64,000 nt of DNA from Actinoplanes couchii (GTDB taxonomy: Bacteria > Actinomycetota > Actinomycetes > Mycobacteriales > Micromonosporaceae), in assembly GCF_016862075.1 (NCBI RefSeq), contig NZ_BOMG01000008.1, positions 58,602-122,601 on the forward strand. The letters run 5' to 3'. The translations under genes were made by a program, and so were the position numbers. Of the stretch, positions 28,124-37,873 are shown piece after piece (the stretch's first letter is position 1; each line of letters begins with the position of its first letter). Below the pieces are notes generated by a model, which made no database searches, had not been told where the DNA came from, and was given only the letters and a program-made list of their open reading frames with translations.

Positions 28124-29443
28124 GCGGGGCGGTCGGTCCGGGATCGCCCAGGGGGACGGGGTGGCCGCTCCGCCTCCGCGGAGGCTCAGGGGGGTTCGGG
28201 TGGGGGCCCGGACCGCCAGCATGGCGATGTCGTCGGAGTGGCCGCCGTGTGACCAGTCCGAGACCAGCTGCCGGATGCGCTCGACGGCGGCGGCGCCGGG
28301 GATGCCGCGGCAGGACGACAGGGCCTGGCGCAGGCGCTCCTCACCGTACTGTTCGCTGCCGGCCGGGCCGCCGCGGGCCTCGGTCAGGCCGTCGCTGAAC
28401 ATCAGGCACAGCTCGCCGGGGGCCAGCTCGACGGTGGCGGGCCGCACCACGGTTTTCGGCAGCACACCGATCAGGGTGCCGCTGACCGGCGCCTCCTCGA
28501 CGGTGCCGTCGGTGCGCAGGATCAGCGGCGGCGGGTGGCCGCCGGTGGCCAGGTCGAGACGCACCCGCCCGTGGTCGGAGCGGGTGACCGAGCCGACCAC
28601 CAGGGTCACGAACCGGGACTGCCGGCCGGACTGCTGCAGCGCTTTGTTGAGCACGTGCAGCATCTGCTCGGGCCCGGTGCCGACCAGCCGCAGCGCCCGC
28701 AGGGTCTGCCGGATCTTGCCGGTGAGCACGGCCGCCTCCGGGCCGGTGCCGCACACGTCGCCGAGGGCGATCACGGTGTCGGTGTTGTCGTCGTCGGGGG
28801 TGAAGACGTCGTAGAAGTCGCCGCCGATCCGCAGCGCCTCACGGGCGGCCTGGTAGGAGCCGGTCAGCTCGATCCCGTCGACCCGCGGCAGCTCGGGCGG
28901 CAGCAGGTCGGCCTGCAGGACCGCGGTGATCTCGACCTGCTCCTGGTAGAGCACGGCGGCCGCGATGGCGGTGCCGGCGCGGGCGGCGAACACCCGGGCG
29001 AGCATCTCGTCCTCGGGGGTGAAGACCGCGTCCGGACCGCCGCGGGCCAGGATCAGCGCCCCGGCCGGCTCGGCGTTGCCGGGCAGCGGGACGACCAGCA
29101 GCGCGCCGATCGGGCCGAGCGAGGCCGGCACCAGCCAGGCCGGGGCCTGCGCCGGGTCCAGCCAGCGGCTCGGGATGGGCGGGAAGCCACCGAGCGCCTC
29201 GGTCAGGCCGGGCACCTCGGCGAGCAGGCTCTCCCGCAGGGTGCCCTCCTCGATCTGGTTACCGGGGGCGAGTCTGGTCCACGCGCTCTGCCGGCGGTGG
29301 GCCGGGCGGACGACCACGGCGGCGTCGGCGAGGTGGGTGACGGCGAGCTCCACCGTGGTCCGCACGACACGCCGCGTGTTCAGGGACGCGGACAGCCGGT
29401 GACCCGCCTCGGTCAGGAAGGATGCCTGGAGCAGAGCTGTCAT
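28112..29443 (-). CDS. GAF-SpoIIE (RsbU-type) serine phosphatase
   Basis: The 443-residue protein has a GAF-like sensor region (about 15-165) and a PP2C/SpoIIE domain (about 190-420). Metal-binding acids are visible in IGGDFYDVF (Asp209), LGDVCGTGPEAA (Asp229), FSDGLTEA and HSDDIAML. Such phosphatases dephosphorylate an anti-anti-sigma factor and so release a SigB/F-type sigma factor. ATG 29443 has GGGAGG four bases upstream. The C-terminus is a short Pro/Arg-rich tail. The B12-sensor gene lies just downstream, suggesting that its signal controls or is combined with this enzyme. A SigB/F-like factor is encoded at 10964, but no antagonist gene is nearby. Confidence 0.9.
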   Translation of the reverse strand: MTALLQASFLTEAGHRLSASLNTRRVVRTTVELAVTHLADAAVVVRPAHRRQSAWTRLAPGNQIEEGTLRESLLAEVPGLTEALGGFPPIPSRWLDPAQAPAWLVPASLGPIGALLVVPLPGNAEPAGALILARGGPDAVFTPEDEMLARVFAARAGTAIAAAVLYQEQVEITAVLQADLLPPELPRVDGIELTGSYQAAREALRIGGDFYDVFTPDDDNTDTVIALGDVCGTGPEAAVLTGKIRQTLRALRLVGTGPEQMLHVLNKALQQSGRQSRFVTLVVGSVTRSDHGRVRLDLATGGHPPPLILRTDGTVEEAPVSGTLIGVLPKTVVRPATVELAPGELCLMFSDGLTEARGGPAGSEQYGEERLRQALSSCRGIPGAAAVERIRQLVSDWSHGGHSDDIAMLAVRAPTRTPLSLRGGGAATPSPWAIPDRPPRPRP

Positions 29444-29474
29444 CGTGCCTCCCGTCTCGTCCGTCTCACATTCA

Positions 29475-30263
29475 TCAGCCTACGTGGTCGCCCGGCGAAC
29501 CGGTCAGATCGACCACCACGGGGGCGTGATCCGACGGCCCTTTACCCTTGCGGGCCTCCCGGTCGACGTACGCGTCGGAGACCTTCGCGGCCACTCCGGC
29601 GCTCGCGTAGACGAGGTCGATCCGCATGCCCTTGTTCTGGTGGAACATGCCCGCACGGTAGTCCCAATAGGTGTAAGGGTGATCACCTTTGAGGGGACGG
29701 GCCGGCACGTCGGTGAGCCCGATCCCGCGGATCGCGGCGAGCGCGTCCCGTTCCGGCGGCGTGACGTGGGTGGCGCCGGCGAAGACCGAGATGTCCCAGA
29801 CGTCGCTGTCGTCCGGCGCCACGTTCCAGTCGCCGGCCACCACCAGCGGGCCGGCCGCCAGGTCCGGGACCAGGGCCTGGCGCAGGGCGGAGAGCCATTG
29901 CAGCTTGTACGCGTAATGCGGGTCCTCCGGAGTGCGGCCGTTCGGCACGTACACCGACATGAACCGGATCCCGCCGCAGACCGCGCTGACGGCCCGCGCT
30001 TCCGGGTCGGGGAACCCGGGCATCCCGTCGAATCCGGGGCGCACGTCGTCGAGACCGATCCGGGACAGCACGGCGACCCCGTTCCACCGGCCCTGGCCGT
30101 ACGACGCGGTGGTGTACCCCAGGTCGGCGACCTCCTTCTCGGGGAAGTCGGCGACCTTGGTCTCCTGCAGGCACACGACGTCGGGGGCGGTGCCGGCGAG
30201 CCAGTCGAGCAGTCGCGGCAGCCGGGCTCGGACCGAGTTGACGTTCCAGGTGGCGAAGCGCAT
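29475..30263 (-). CDS. xth: Exodeoxyribonuclease III
   Basis: The enzyme removes nucleotides 3'-5' from duplex DNA and cuts at abasic sites in base-excision repair. The 262-residue protein is the normal length and has FATWNVNSVRARL at the N-terminus, metal ligand Glu34 in CLQETKV, the catalytic segment VVAGDWNVAP and the terminal SDHAPVVVDL. No Shine-Dalgarno precedes ATG 30263; a hydrophobic 24-codon reading frame ends nine bases upstream and may drive translation by re-initiation. Alternatively TAGAAC at about 30275-30270 is a -10 box and the gene is leaderless. Confidence 0.95.
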   Translation of the reverse strand: MRFATWNVNSVRARLPRLLDWLAGTAPDVVCLQETKVADFPEKEVADLGYTTASYGQGRWNGVAVLSRIGLDDVRPGFDGMPGFPDPEARAVSAVCGGIRFMSVYVPNGRTPEDPHYAYKLQWLSALRQALVPDLAAGPLVVAGDWNVAPDDSDVWDISVFAGATHVTPPERDALAAIRGIGLTDVPARPLKGDHPYTYWDYRAGMFHQNKGMRIDLVYASAGVAAKVSDAYVDREARKGKGPSDHAPVVVDLTGSPGDHVG

Positions 30264-30272
30264 ACAGACGTT

Positions 30273-30347
30273 CTACCGGGTCGCGGCGGCCAGGGCGGTG
30301 AGCAGCCCCGCCATCAGGATCACCAGGAGCGTGACGAGCAAGGTCAT
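30273..30347 (-). CDS. Possible 24-residue hydrophobic small protein
   Basis: The frame reads MTLLVTLLVILMAGLLTALA and ends with three more small residues and an Arg. GGGAGGG precedes ATG 30347 with a three-base gap, a spacing also seen at glgE. One membrane span fills nearly all of it. It ends nine bases before xth, which lacks its own ribosome binding site, so it could be a translated leader. It could also be chance in GC-rich DNA. Confidence 0.4.
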   Translation of the reverse strand: MTLLVTLLVILMAGLLTALAAATR

Positions 30348-30447
30348 GATCCCTCCCATAACTGTGGAATCCGCGTGCGAATAATGCCGGAGTTGCCCGC
30401 ATGGCACCAGGGTCCCTGAAAGGTTTGTCTCCGAGAGGAGGCGGATC

Positions 30448-31074
30448 ATGCATGTGGAGGTCTTGCCGGAGTTGCCGGCCGATCTGCTGGACGAGGCCTG
30501 GAACTTCTACCTGGACTGTTTCAACGATCTGAGGGTTCTCGCGGTCAACAGGCATCTGCTGTACCGCGACGAGTTCGACGACCTGATGACGGACCAGCGG
30601 GTGCCGAAGTACGTGGCGAGAGCCGACGACGGCGGGGTGGTGGGCCTGGCCGCGATGACCACCGAACTGGACGCGATCTCGCTGATCTCTCCGGAGTACT
30701 TCGAGTACCACTGGCCGGAGCTGTACCGGGAGAACCGGATCTTCTACGTCAGTTTTGTCGGCGCGGACCGGGGCACCCGCGGCTCGGGGGTGTTCATCGC
30801 CCTGCTGCGGCGGATGTACCAGCCGATCGGCGAGGTGGACGGCAAGGTCGTGGTGGACATCTGCTCCTACAACGAGGACCGGCACTCGCTGCCCCGGATG
30901 ATCTCGATCATCCTGGGCCGGGCGGCGGGGCGGGCCCAGCCGACCCGGATGGACGCCCAGTCGTTCTGGCTGTACGAGTTCCCCAAGGCGGGTCTGCCGG
31001 CCCGCCGGGAGGAACGGCGCGGCCTGATCCGGGACCGCCGGGTCAGCGGCGGCTCCGAACGCCGGCGCGTCTAG
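30448..31074 (+). CDS. GNAT-like protein of unknown function
   Basis: The 208-residue protein is probably an acetyltransferase-fold member. VARADDGGVVGLAAM looks like the fourth strand of a GNAT fold, and the strand IFYVSFVGADRGTRGSGVFIALL fits the acetyl-CoA-binding turn region. The rest has no certain match. GGAGG lies six bases before ATG 30448, so the start is good. The C-terminus is Arg-rich (REERRGLIRDRRVSGG). The stop overlaps the convergent GGDEF-EAL gene by four bases. The substrate cannot be told. Confidence 0.7.
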   Translation: MHVEVLPELPADLLDEAWNFYLDCFNDLRVLAVNRHLLYRDEFDDLMTDQRVPKYVARADDGGVVGLAAMTTELDAISLISPEYFEYHWPELYRENRIFYVSFVGADRGTRGSGVFIALLRRMYQPIGEVDGKVVVDICSYNEDRHSLPRMISIILGRAAGRAQPTRMDAQSFWLYEFPKAGLPARREERRGLIRDRRVSGGSERRRV

Positions 31075-33383
31075 GCGCCGTAGAGGCGGGGTTCGATCGC
31101 GGTGGCGGGGGTACGACGGACCATCTCCCGCCACCGGTCGGAGAACTCGGGGGCGAACACCGCGGCCCCCCACAGCCAGCCCTGCCCGTTGATCACGCCG
31201 ACCGCGTGCAGCGCCTCCCGCTGCAGCGGGGTCTCCACACCCTCGGCGATCACCGACAGCCCGAGCGCGTGACTCATCGCCACCACCGCCCGGACGATCT
31301 CGTCGTCCTCCAGGTTGACGCCGAGACCGGTCACGAACGAGCGGTCGATCTTCACCCCGGTGACCGGGAAGCGGCGCAGGTAACCGAGCGCCGAGAAGCC
31401 GGTGCCGAAGTCGTCGACCAGCAGTTTCACGCCCAGCTCGCGCAGTTCGAACAGGACCCGGGCGGTGACGCTGGAGCCGTCGACCATCACCGACTCGGTC
31501 ATCTCCAGGGCCACACAGTGCGGCGGGACCCCGTACCGGACCATCTCGCCGGAGACGATCAGCGGCAGCTCCGGGTCGTTGAGCTGCCGGGGCGACACGT
31601 TGATCGACAGGTAGAAGTCGTCGCCGACGGTGCCCTCCGAGCGCCACACGCCGAGCTGGCGCAGCGCCTCCTTGCGCACCCAGGCGCCGATCACGGTGAT
31701 CAGCCCGGCGTCCTCGGCGATCGGGATGAACGTCATCGGCGGGATCGACCCGCGTTCCGGGTGGTCCCACCGGACCAGGGCCTCGGCGCCGACCGGCACG
31801 CCGGTCTCCAGACGGACGATCGGCTGGTACGCGACGTGCAGCTCGTCCTTCTCCAGGGCCTGCCGCAGCGCCACCTCCAGCTCGATGCGTTCCCGGACCT
31901 GGGTGTGCATGCTGGTGTCGAAGATGGTGGACCGGCCGGGGCCCTCGCCCTTGGCCCGGTACATCGCGGTGTCGGCGTCGCGCATCAGCGCCTCGGCGAT
32001 CACCGTGGCGTTGGCCGGGTCGGCCTCGGCGTGCGAGATGCCGATCGACGCGCTGATCACCACCTCGTGGTCGCGGACCAGGAACGGCCTGGCGAAACAG
32101 CCGCGGATGTCGTCGACGAGCCGCAGGGCGTCGCCCTTCTCCCCGACGTACGCCAGCAGGAATTCGTCCCCGCCCACCCGGGCCAGGGGGATCCCGCCGC
32201 GGACCGCGGTCCGCAACCGCCGCCCCACGTCGATGACGAGCTGGTCACCGGTGTCGTGGCCCCACGAGTCGTTGACCCATTTGAAGCCGTCCAGGTCGAG
32301 CATGTAGACCCAGATCCGGTTGTGGCCCTCCGGGTCCGGCACGGTCACCAGACGGGTGATCTCGGCGGACATCGACTGCCGGTTCGGCAGCCCGGTCAGC
32401 GGGTCGTGGGTGGCCTGGTGCTCGGAGCGCAGCTGGGCGGCGACCTGGGCCCGGACCGCGGCGACCGCCCGGAGCAGCAGCAGCCCGACGATCACCAGGC
32501 CGGACGTGGCGATCAGCAGCCGGGCCGCACCGGACCGGGCGCCGGCGGTGGGCAGCAGCAGGAACGGGGTGGCCAGCGCGGGCAGCAGCAGCGCCAGCCG
32601 GGGCCAGGACCAGGCCTGGGCGGGCAGCTTGTCGGGCCGGCTCATGTCCGCCACCGACGGGTGCAGGGCGGCCACCCCGAGAGCCGTGTACGCCAGCAGG
32701 AACGGCACGTTGAGCAGCGGTGACGCGTAGATCTGCCCGTTCACCCCGGCGATCGCGTAGGCGAGGTCACCGGCCGCCAGCATCGTCATCACGGCGAGGT
32801 AGGCGATCAGGCTGACCGGCCAGTGCTTGACCGTGAAGGTCAGGTTCAGCAGCAGGAGCATCAACATCACGTCGAGCAGCGGGTACGTGCCCTGGATGAT
32901 CGACAGCAGCGGGCTGCGGCCCGGGACGGTGGCCGCCGGAACCGCCAGCAGCAGGGTGCTGACCAGCCCGGCGGCGATGAAGACGATCGCGCAGTCCAGC
33001 ACCGCGTGCCGGTCCAGACTGCCGCGCTGCCGCATCAGGGCCACCAGGAACGCGCCGAGCAGCAGGTACCCGCTGAAACTGGCCACGTCGGCGACCAGCG
33101 GCCACGGCATCGGCTGCTCGGTGACGGTCGGCCGGACGATCACGCCGATCAGGAAGAACAGCGCGGACGCGGCCATCGTCAGCCAGGCGCTGCGGGGCTG
33201 GGCACCCCACCGGCGGGGCCCGGCGAAGCAGCCCGCGACGGTGGCGACGCCGAGCCCGACAAAACCGGCGGTGGCGATCGCCGAGTCCGGAGCGGTGGCG
33301 TAGATCAGCGTGACGACGATGCCGGCAGCGGCTATGACCTGCCACAACCGGAGCATGACGGCGGTGGGGAGCACGGAGCGCAC
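31071..33383 (-). CDS. Membrane GGDEF-EAL cyclic-di-GMP protein
   Basis: The 770-residue protein has about eight hydrophobic spans (residues 10-310), a GGDEF domain with the intact motif at 404-408, and an EAL domain with EAL at 534-536. EAL active-site features are complete: NVSPRQL, EMTESVM, VDDFGTGFSAL, KIDRSFV and AEGVET. Both synthesis and breakdown of c-di-GMP are therefore possible. The RxxD product-inhibition site five residues before GGDEF is absent (RGGI at 395-398). GTG 33383 has GGGAGGA seven bases upstream. In actinomycetes such proteins affect development through BldD-type receptors. It overlaps the GNAT-like gene at its 3' end. Confidence 0.93.
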   Translation of the reverse strand: MRSVLPTAVMLRLWQVIAAAGIVVTLIYATAPDSAIATAGFVGLGVATVAGCFAGPRRWGAQPRSAWLTMAASALFFLIGVIVRPTVTEQPMPWPLVADVASFSGYLLLGAFLVALMRQRGSLDRHAVLDCAIVFIAAGLVSTLLLAVPAATVPGRSPLLSIIQGTYPLLDVMLMLLLLNLTFTVKHWPVSLIAYLAVMTMLAAGDLAYAIAGVNGQIYASPLLNVPFLLAYTALGVAALHPSVADMSRPDKLPAQAWSWPRLALLLPALATPFLLLPTAGARSGAARLLIATSGLVIVGLLLLRAVAAVRAQVAAQLRSEHQATHDPLTGLPNRQSMSAEITRLVTVPDPEGHNRIWVYMLDLDGFKWVNDSWGHDTGDQLVIDVGRRLRTAVRGGIPLARVGGDEFLLAYVGEKGDALRLVDDIRGCFARPFLVRDHEVVISASIGISHAEADPANATVIAEALMRDADTAMYRAKGEGPGRSTIFDTSMHTQVRERIELEVALRQALEKDELHVAYQPIVRLETGVPVGAEALVRWDHPERGSIPPMTFIPIAEDAGLITVIGAWVRKEALRQLGVWRSEGTVGDDFYLSINVSPRQLNDPELPLIVSGEMVRYGVPPHCVALEMTESVMVDGSSVTARVLFELRELGVKLLVDDFGTGFSALGYLRRFPVTGVKIDRSFVTGLGVNLEDDEIVRAVVAMSHALGLSVIAEGVETPLQREALHAVGVINGQGWLWGAAVFAPEFSDRWREMVRRTPATAIEPRLYGA

Positions 33384-33450
33384 CGGGCATTCCTCCCGTA
33401 CGGCCCGAAGATCAATAGATGGGCCAACGGTAGCAATTCGGGCAGGGATG

Positions 33451-34206
33451 TTACCGGGCTTCCGCCCTTATCGGGTTTTCCAGCGAGGCCCGGACCAGAA
33501 CAGCCGGGCAGGCGCTGTGGCGCAGCACCGTGTCGGCGACCGTGCCCAGCCGCCCGCCCGGCGCGGTGTCCCGCGGCCCCAGCACCAGCAGCCCGGCCCG
33601 GTGGGAGACGCCGATCAGGGTGGCCGCCGGACTGCCGGTGAGCACCCGGCGCAGCGCCCCGTCCGCCTCCGGAACCCGTTTCAGCACCGCGGCGAGCACC
33701 GGCCCGCCGTCGGTGGCCCGGCCCGGCGCGGCCACGTGCAGCACGTGCAGGGCCCCGCCGCGGCGCCGGGCGGTCTCGGCCGCGAACCGCAGCACCGGCT
33801 CCGCGCCGGGCGAGCCGTCCACCGCCGCCACCACCGGCCCGGACGGGGTGCGATGGGTGCGGGCCACCGCCACCGGGCACCACGCCCCGGTCACCACCTG
33901 GGCGGACGGCTCACCGATCACGAGCAGCACAGCGGTCCGGCTCAGTCGCAGGAGTACCCGCCCGGCCGGGCCATCCACGAGTTGACCGCGCGCACGGACG
34001 CCGGGTGTGTAACGCTGGGCGGCGGCGACCGCCTCGTCGACGAGATGCGAGGCGACCCGGCGAGCGGGTCCGTAGCCGGAGCCGGCGGGCCCGCCGAAGG
34101 CGTGCACCACCCGCAACACGCGCCCGCGGGAGACAGCTTCCCGCGCGGCGTGCCGGATCGCGGCCGAATCGGCCGGGAGACGGCCGACTCCCACGACGAT
34201 GTGCAT
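33451..34206 (-). CDS. Universal stress protein, tandem domain
   Basis: The 251-residue protein has two UspA-like domains. The first begins MHIVVGVGRLPADSAAI and is degenerate. The second begins GPVVAAVDGSPGAEPVLRFAAE and keeps the nucleotide-binding loop form LVLGPRDTAPGGRLGTVADTVLRHSACPAVLV. These proteins bind ATP and help survival in hypoxia or stress in actinobacteria. ATG 34206 has GGGAGG four bases upstream; the longer frame to 34341 has no site. It is divergent from citrate synthase, with a 173-base shared upstream region. Confidence 0.88.
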   Translation of the reverse strand: MHIVVGVGRLPADSAAIRHAAREAVSRGRVLRVVHAFGGPAGSGYGPARRVASHLVDEAVAAAQRYTPGVRARGQLVDGPAGRVLLRLSRTAVLLVIGEPSAQVVTGAWCPVAVARTHRTPSGPVVAAVDGSPGAEPVLRFAAETARRRGGALHVLHVAAPGRATDGGPVLAAVLKRVPEADGALRRVLTGSPAATLIGVSHRAGLLVLGPRDTAPGGRLGTVADTVLRHSACPAVLVRASLENPIRAEAR

Positions 34207-34379
34207 AGGGCCTCCCGTAACAGAGTCGCAATATACCGACCATTGTCTATGGCGCAACGACCCATACGTACTGGTGACCAATGCCTCAACGGGTGGCCAC
34301 CTGATGACCCATTCAGGTTGAGGGTTTACGGTGAACGGCAAAATCTTTGGGACATCTGCCGGTGAAGTGAGGGAAATAC

Positions 34380-35663
<1,284 letters not shown>

Positions 35664-35676
35664 TCCGTTTCGTCTG

Positions 35677-35707
35677 ACGCCCCACCGGATAACGTCCGGT
35701 GGGGCGT
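35677..35707 (+). terminator. Hairpin terminator after gltA
   Basis: ACGCCCCACCGGA and its perfect complement flank the loop TAACG; TCGGCTTTC follows. It separates gltA from the sugar-kinase gene, which starts 26 bases later. Confidence 0.8.
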
Positions 35708-35733
35708 TCGGCTTTCATCGGTAGGGGGACTTC

Positions 35734-37281
35734 ATGGACGTGGTCATCGGCATCGACACCGGGACGACCTCGACAAAAGGGATCGCCGCCGGGCCGGACG
35801 GTGAGATCCGCGCCCTGACCAGCGTCCACTACCCGCTATCCGTGCCCGGCCCCGGCCGTGCCGAACTCGACGGCCGTGCGCTGGCCGACGCCGCCCGCCA
35901 AGCCCTGACCGAGGTCGCCGCCGCCTGCCGCGAGCGCGGCGACCGGGTGATCGCGATCGGACTCAGCTCGTTCCTGCACGCCCTCGTCCCGATGAACGCC
36001 GACGGCAGCCCGCGCGGCCCCGTCGTCACCTGGGCCGACAACCGGGCCGCCGGACAGTGCGAACGCATCGTCGCCGACGGCCACGCGCGCGAACTCCAGG
36101 CCCGCACCGGCACCCCCGTGCACCCGATGTCACCGCTGACCAAACTCGCCTGGTGGGCCGACGAGGACTCGGGTCTCCTCCGGGACACGCCGCGCTGGGG
36201 CGGGGTCAAGGAGCTGGTCGTCGCCGCCCTGACCGGCGGTCCCTTCCTCGTCGACCTGTCGGTCGCCTCGGGCACCGGCCTCTACGACATCCACTCCCGG
36301 CAGTGGGACCAAGACGCTCTTTCGATTGCCGCGGTACGCCCGGAGCAGCTCGCCGAGGTCGTCCCGACCACCCACCCGCTGACGCTGGACCGCTCGGTCG
36401 CCGTCGCCGCCGGGCTGCCCCCGGAGACGCCACTGATCATCGGCGCCGCCGACGGGCCGCTCGCCAACCTCGGGGTCGGCGCGGTGTCCCGGGGTGTCGG
36501 GGCGGTGTCGCTCGGTACCAGCGGGGCGCTGCGCACCGTGGTGGACGCCCCCACCAGCGACCAGGACGGGCGGTTGTTCTGCTACGCGCTGACCGAGGAC
36601 CGCTGGGTGATCGGCGGGGCGGTCAACAACGCCGGATCGGTGGTCCGGTGGGCGGGTGAGGCTCTGCTGCCGTCCGCCGACGACGACGAGGACGGCCGCG
36701 ACGCTCAGCTCCTCGACGAGGCCGCCCGGATCGTGGCCGGCAGTGAGGGGCTGCTCTGCCTGCCGTACCTGCTCGGTGAACGCGCCCCCTGGTGGCGTCC
36801 CGGCATGCGCGGCGCCTACCTCGGGCTGCGCCGCGAACACGGCCGCCCGCACCTGGTCCGCGCCGCCGTCGAAGGTGTCTGCCAGCAGCTCGCCCTGGTC
36901 CGCGACTCGTTCGACGCCGAAGGCGCCCCGCTCACCGAGATCCGGGCCACCGGCGGGGCCGCCGCCTCCCGGCTGTGGATCGACGTGCTGGCCGCCGCCC
37001 TGGACCTGCCGGTCGCCGTCGCCGACGTGCCCGAGGGCACCGCCCTGGGCGCCTGCCTGCTGGCCCGGCACTCCCTCGGCGAACTCCCCGACCTGGACCG
37101 GGCCGCCACCCTGGTGCCCACCGGCGACGTCACCCGCCCCGACCCGGCGGACGCCGCCCTCTACCGGCGGTTGCGCCCGCTCGTGGAGAAGTCCGCGCTC
37201 GCCGTCCTCGACGTGGTGAGCGAACTCGACCGGATCGCCCCCGAGCCGCTGCCCGGCACCGAGAAGGCCGTCCGTTCCTGA
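35734..37281 (+). CDS. FGGY-family carbohydrate kinase, gluconokinase type
   Basis: The 515-residue protein is a two-domain FGGY kinase. Domain one starts IGIDTGTTSTKGIA, the phosphate-1 motif. The segment WADNRAAGQ and the phrase VSLGTSGALR lie in the sugar-binding and adenosine regions, and ATGGAAASRLWIDVLAAALD is the FGGY signature 2 form. Within the family its wording is closest to gluconokinases, which make 6-phosphogluconate, but other polyols are possible. It follows the gltA terminator and seems to be a single gene. The C-terminus ends in a short charged tail. Confidence 0.85.
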   Translation: MDVVIGIDTGTTSTKGIAAGPDGEIRALTSVHYPLSVPGPGRAELDGRALADAARQALTEVAAACRERGDRVIAIGLSSFLHALVPMNADGSPRGPVVTWADNRAAGQCERIVADGHARELQARTGTPVHPMSPLTKLAWWADEDSGLLRDTPRWGGVKELVVAALTGGPFLVDLSVASGTGLYDIHSRQWDQDALSIAAVRPEQLAEVVPTTHPLTLDRSVAVAAGLPPETPLIIGAADGPLANLGVGAVSRGVGAVSLGTSGALRTVVDAPTSDQDGRLFCYALTEDRWVIGGAVNNAGSVVRWAGEALLPSADDDEDGRDAQLLDEAARIVAGSEGLLCLPYLLGERAPWWRPGMRGAYLGLRREHGRPHLVRAAVEGVCQQLALVRDSFDAEGAPLTEIRATGGAAASRLWIDVLAAALDLPVAVADVPEGTALGACLLARHSLGELPDLDRAATLVPTGDVTRPDPADAALYRRLRPLVEKSALAVLDVVSELDRIAPEPLPGTEKAVRS

Positions 37282-37391
37282 CCCGCTTCCCGGCACAGGG
37301 AAGGCGGTTCGTTCCTGAACCGTGCAACCCGGCCCGGTGGGGGCCGCGTCGTACCCGTGCCGATGCCCGCCCCCACCGGAAGGACCCCTCC

Positions 37392-37862
37392 TTGTCCCGA
37401 GCGGACGACCGTGAGTTCCACGAGTTCGTGGAACAGCGCATGGAACGGTGGCGGCGCTCCGCCTACCTGCTGTGCTCCGACTGGCACACCGCCGACGACC
37501 TGGTGTCGATGGCGATCACGAAGCTCTACCGGCACTGGCGGGCCGTCCGCCACGCCGACAATCCGGACGCGTACGCGCAGAAGGTCCTGACCCGGACCTG
37601 GCTCGACGAACGACGCCGGCCGTGGCGCCGGGAACGGGCCGCCGAGACCCTGCCCGACCAGCCGGAAGCCGCCGTCGAACGGGTGCACGACCGCACCTCG
37701 CTGGCCGCCCTGCTGGCCTCCCTCGGGCCCCGCCAGCGGGCCGTGCTGATCCTGCGTTTCTACTTCGACTACTCGGCCGAACAGACCGCCGAGATCCTCG
37801 GGATCTCCGTCGGCACCGTCAAGAGCCAGACCTCCCGCGGCCTATCCGCCCTGCGCGCGTGA
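37392..37862 (+). CDS. SigE-family ECF RNA polymerase sigma factor
   Basis: The 156-residue protein is an ECF sigma factor of the actinobacterial SigE family. The start DDREFHEFVEQRMERWRRSAYLL and region 2 CSDWHTADDLVSMAITKLY are typical, and region 4 reads LGPRQRAVLILRFYFDYSAEQTAEILGISVGTVKSQ. TTG 37392 is chosen because AAGGA lies seven bases upstream and the family N-terminus begins here; ATG 37440 would cut off helix one. The stop TGA overlaps a possible GTG for the next gene. The partner encoded after it looks like its membrane regulator. Confidence 0.88.
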   Translation: MSRADDREFHEFVEQRMERWRRSAYLLCSDWHTADDLVSMAITKLYRHWRAVRHADNPDAYAQKVLTRTWLDERRRPWRRERAAETLPDQPEAAVERVHDRTSLAALLASLGPRQRAVLILRFYFDYSAEQTAEILGISVGTVKSQTSRGLSALRA

Positions 37863-37873
37863 ACGGGGAATCG

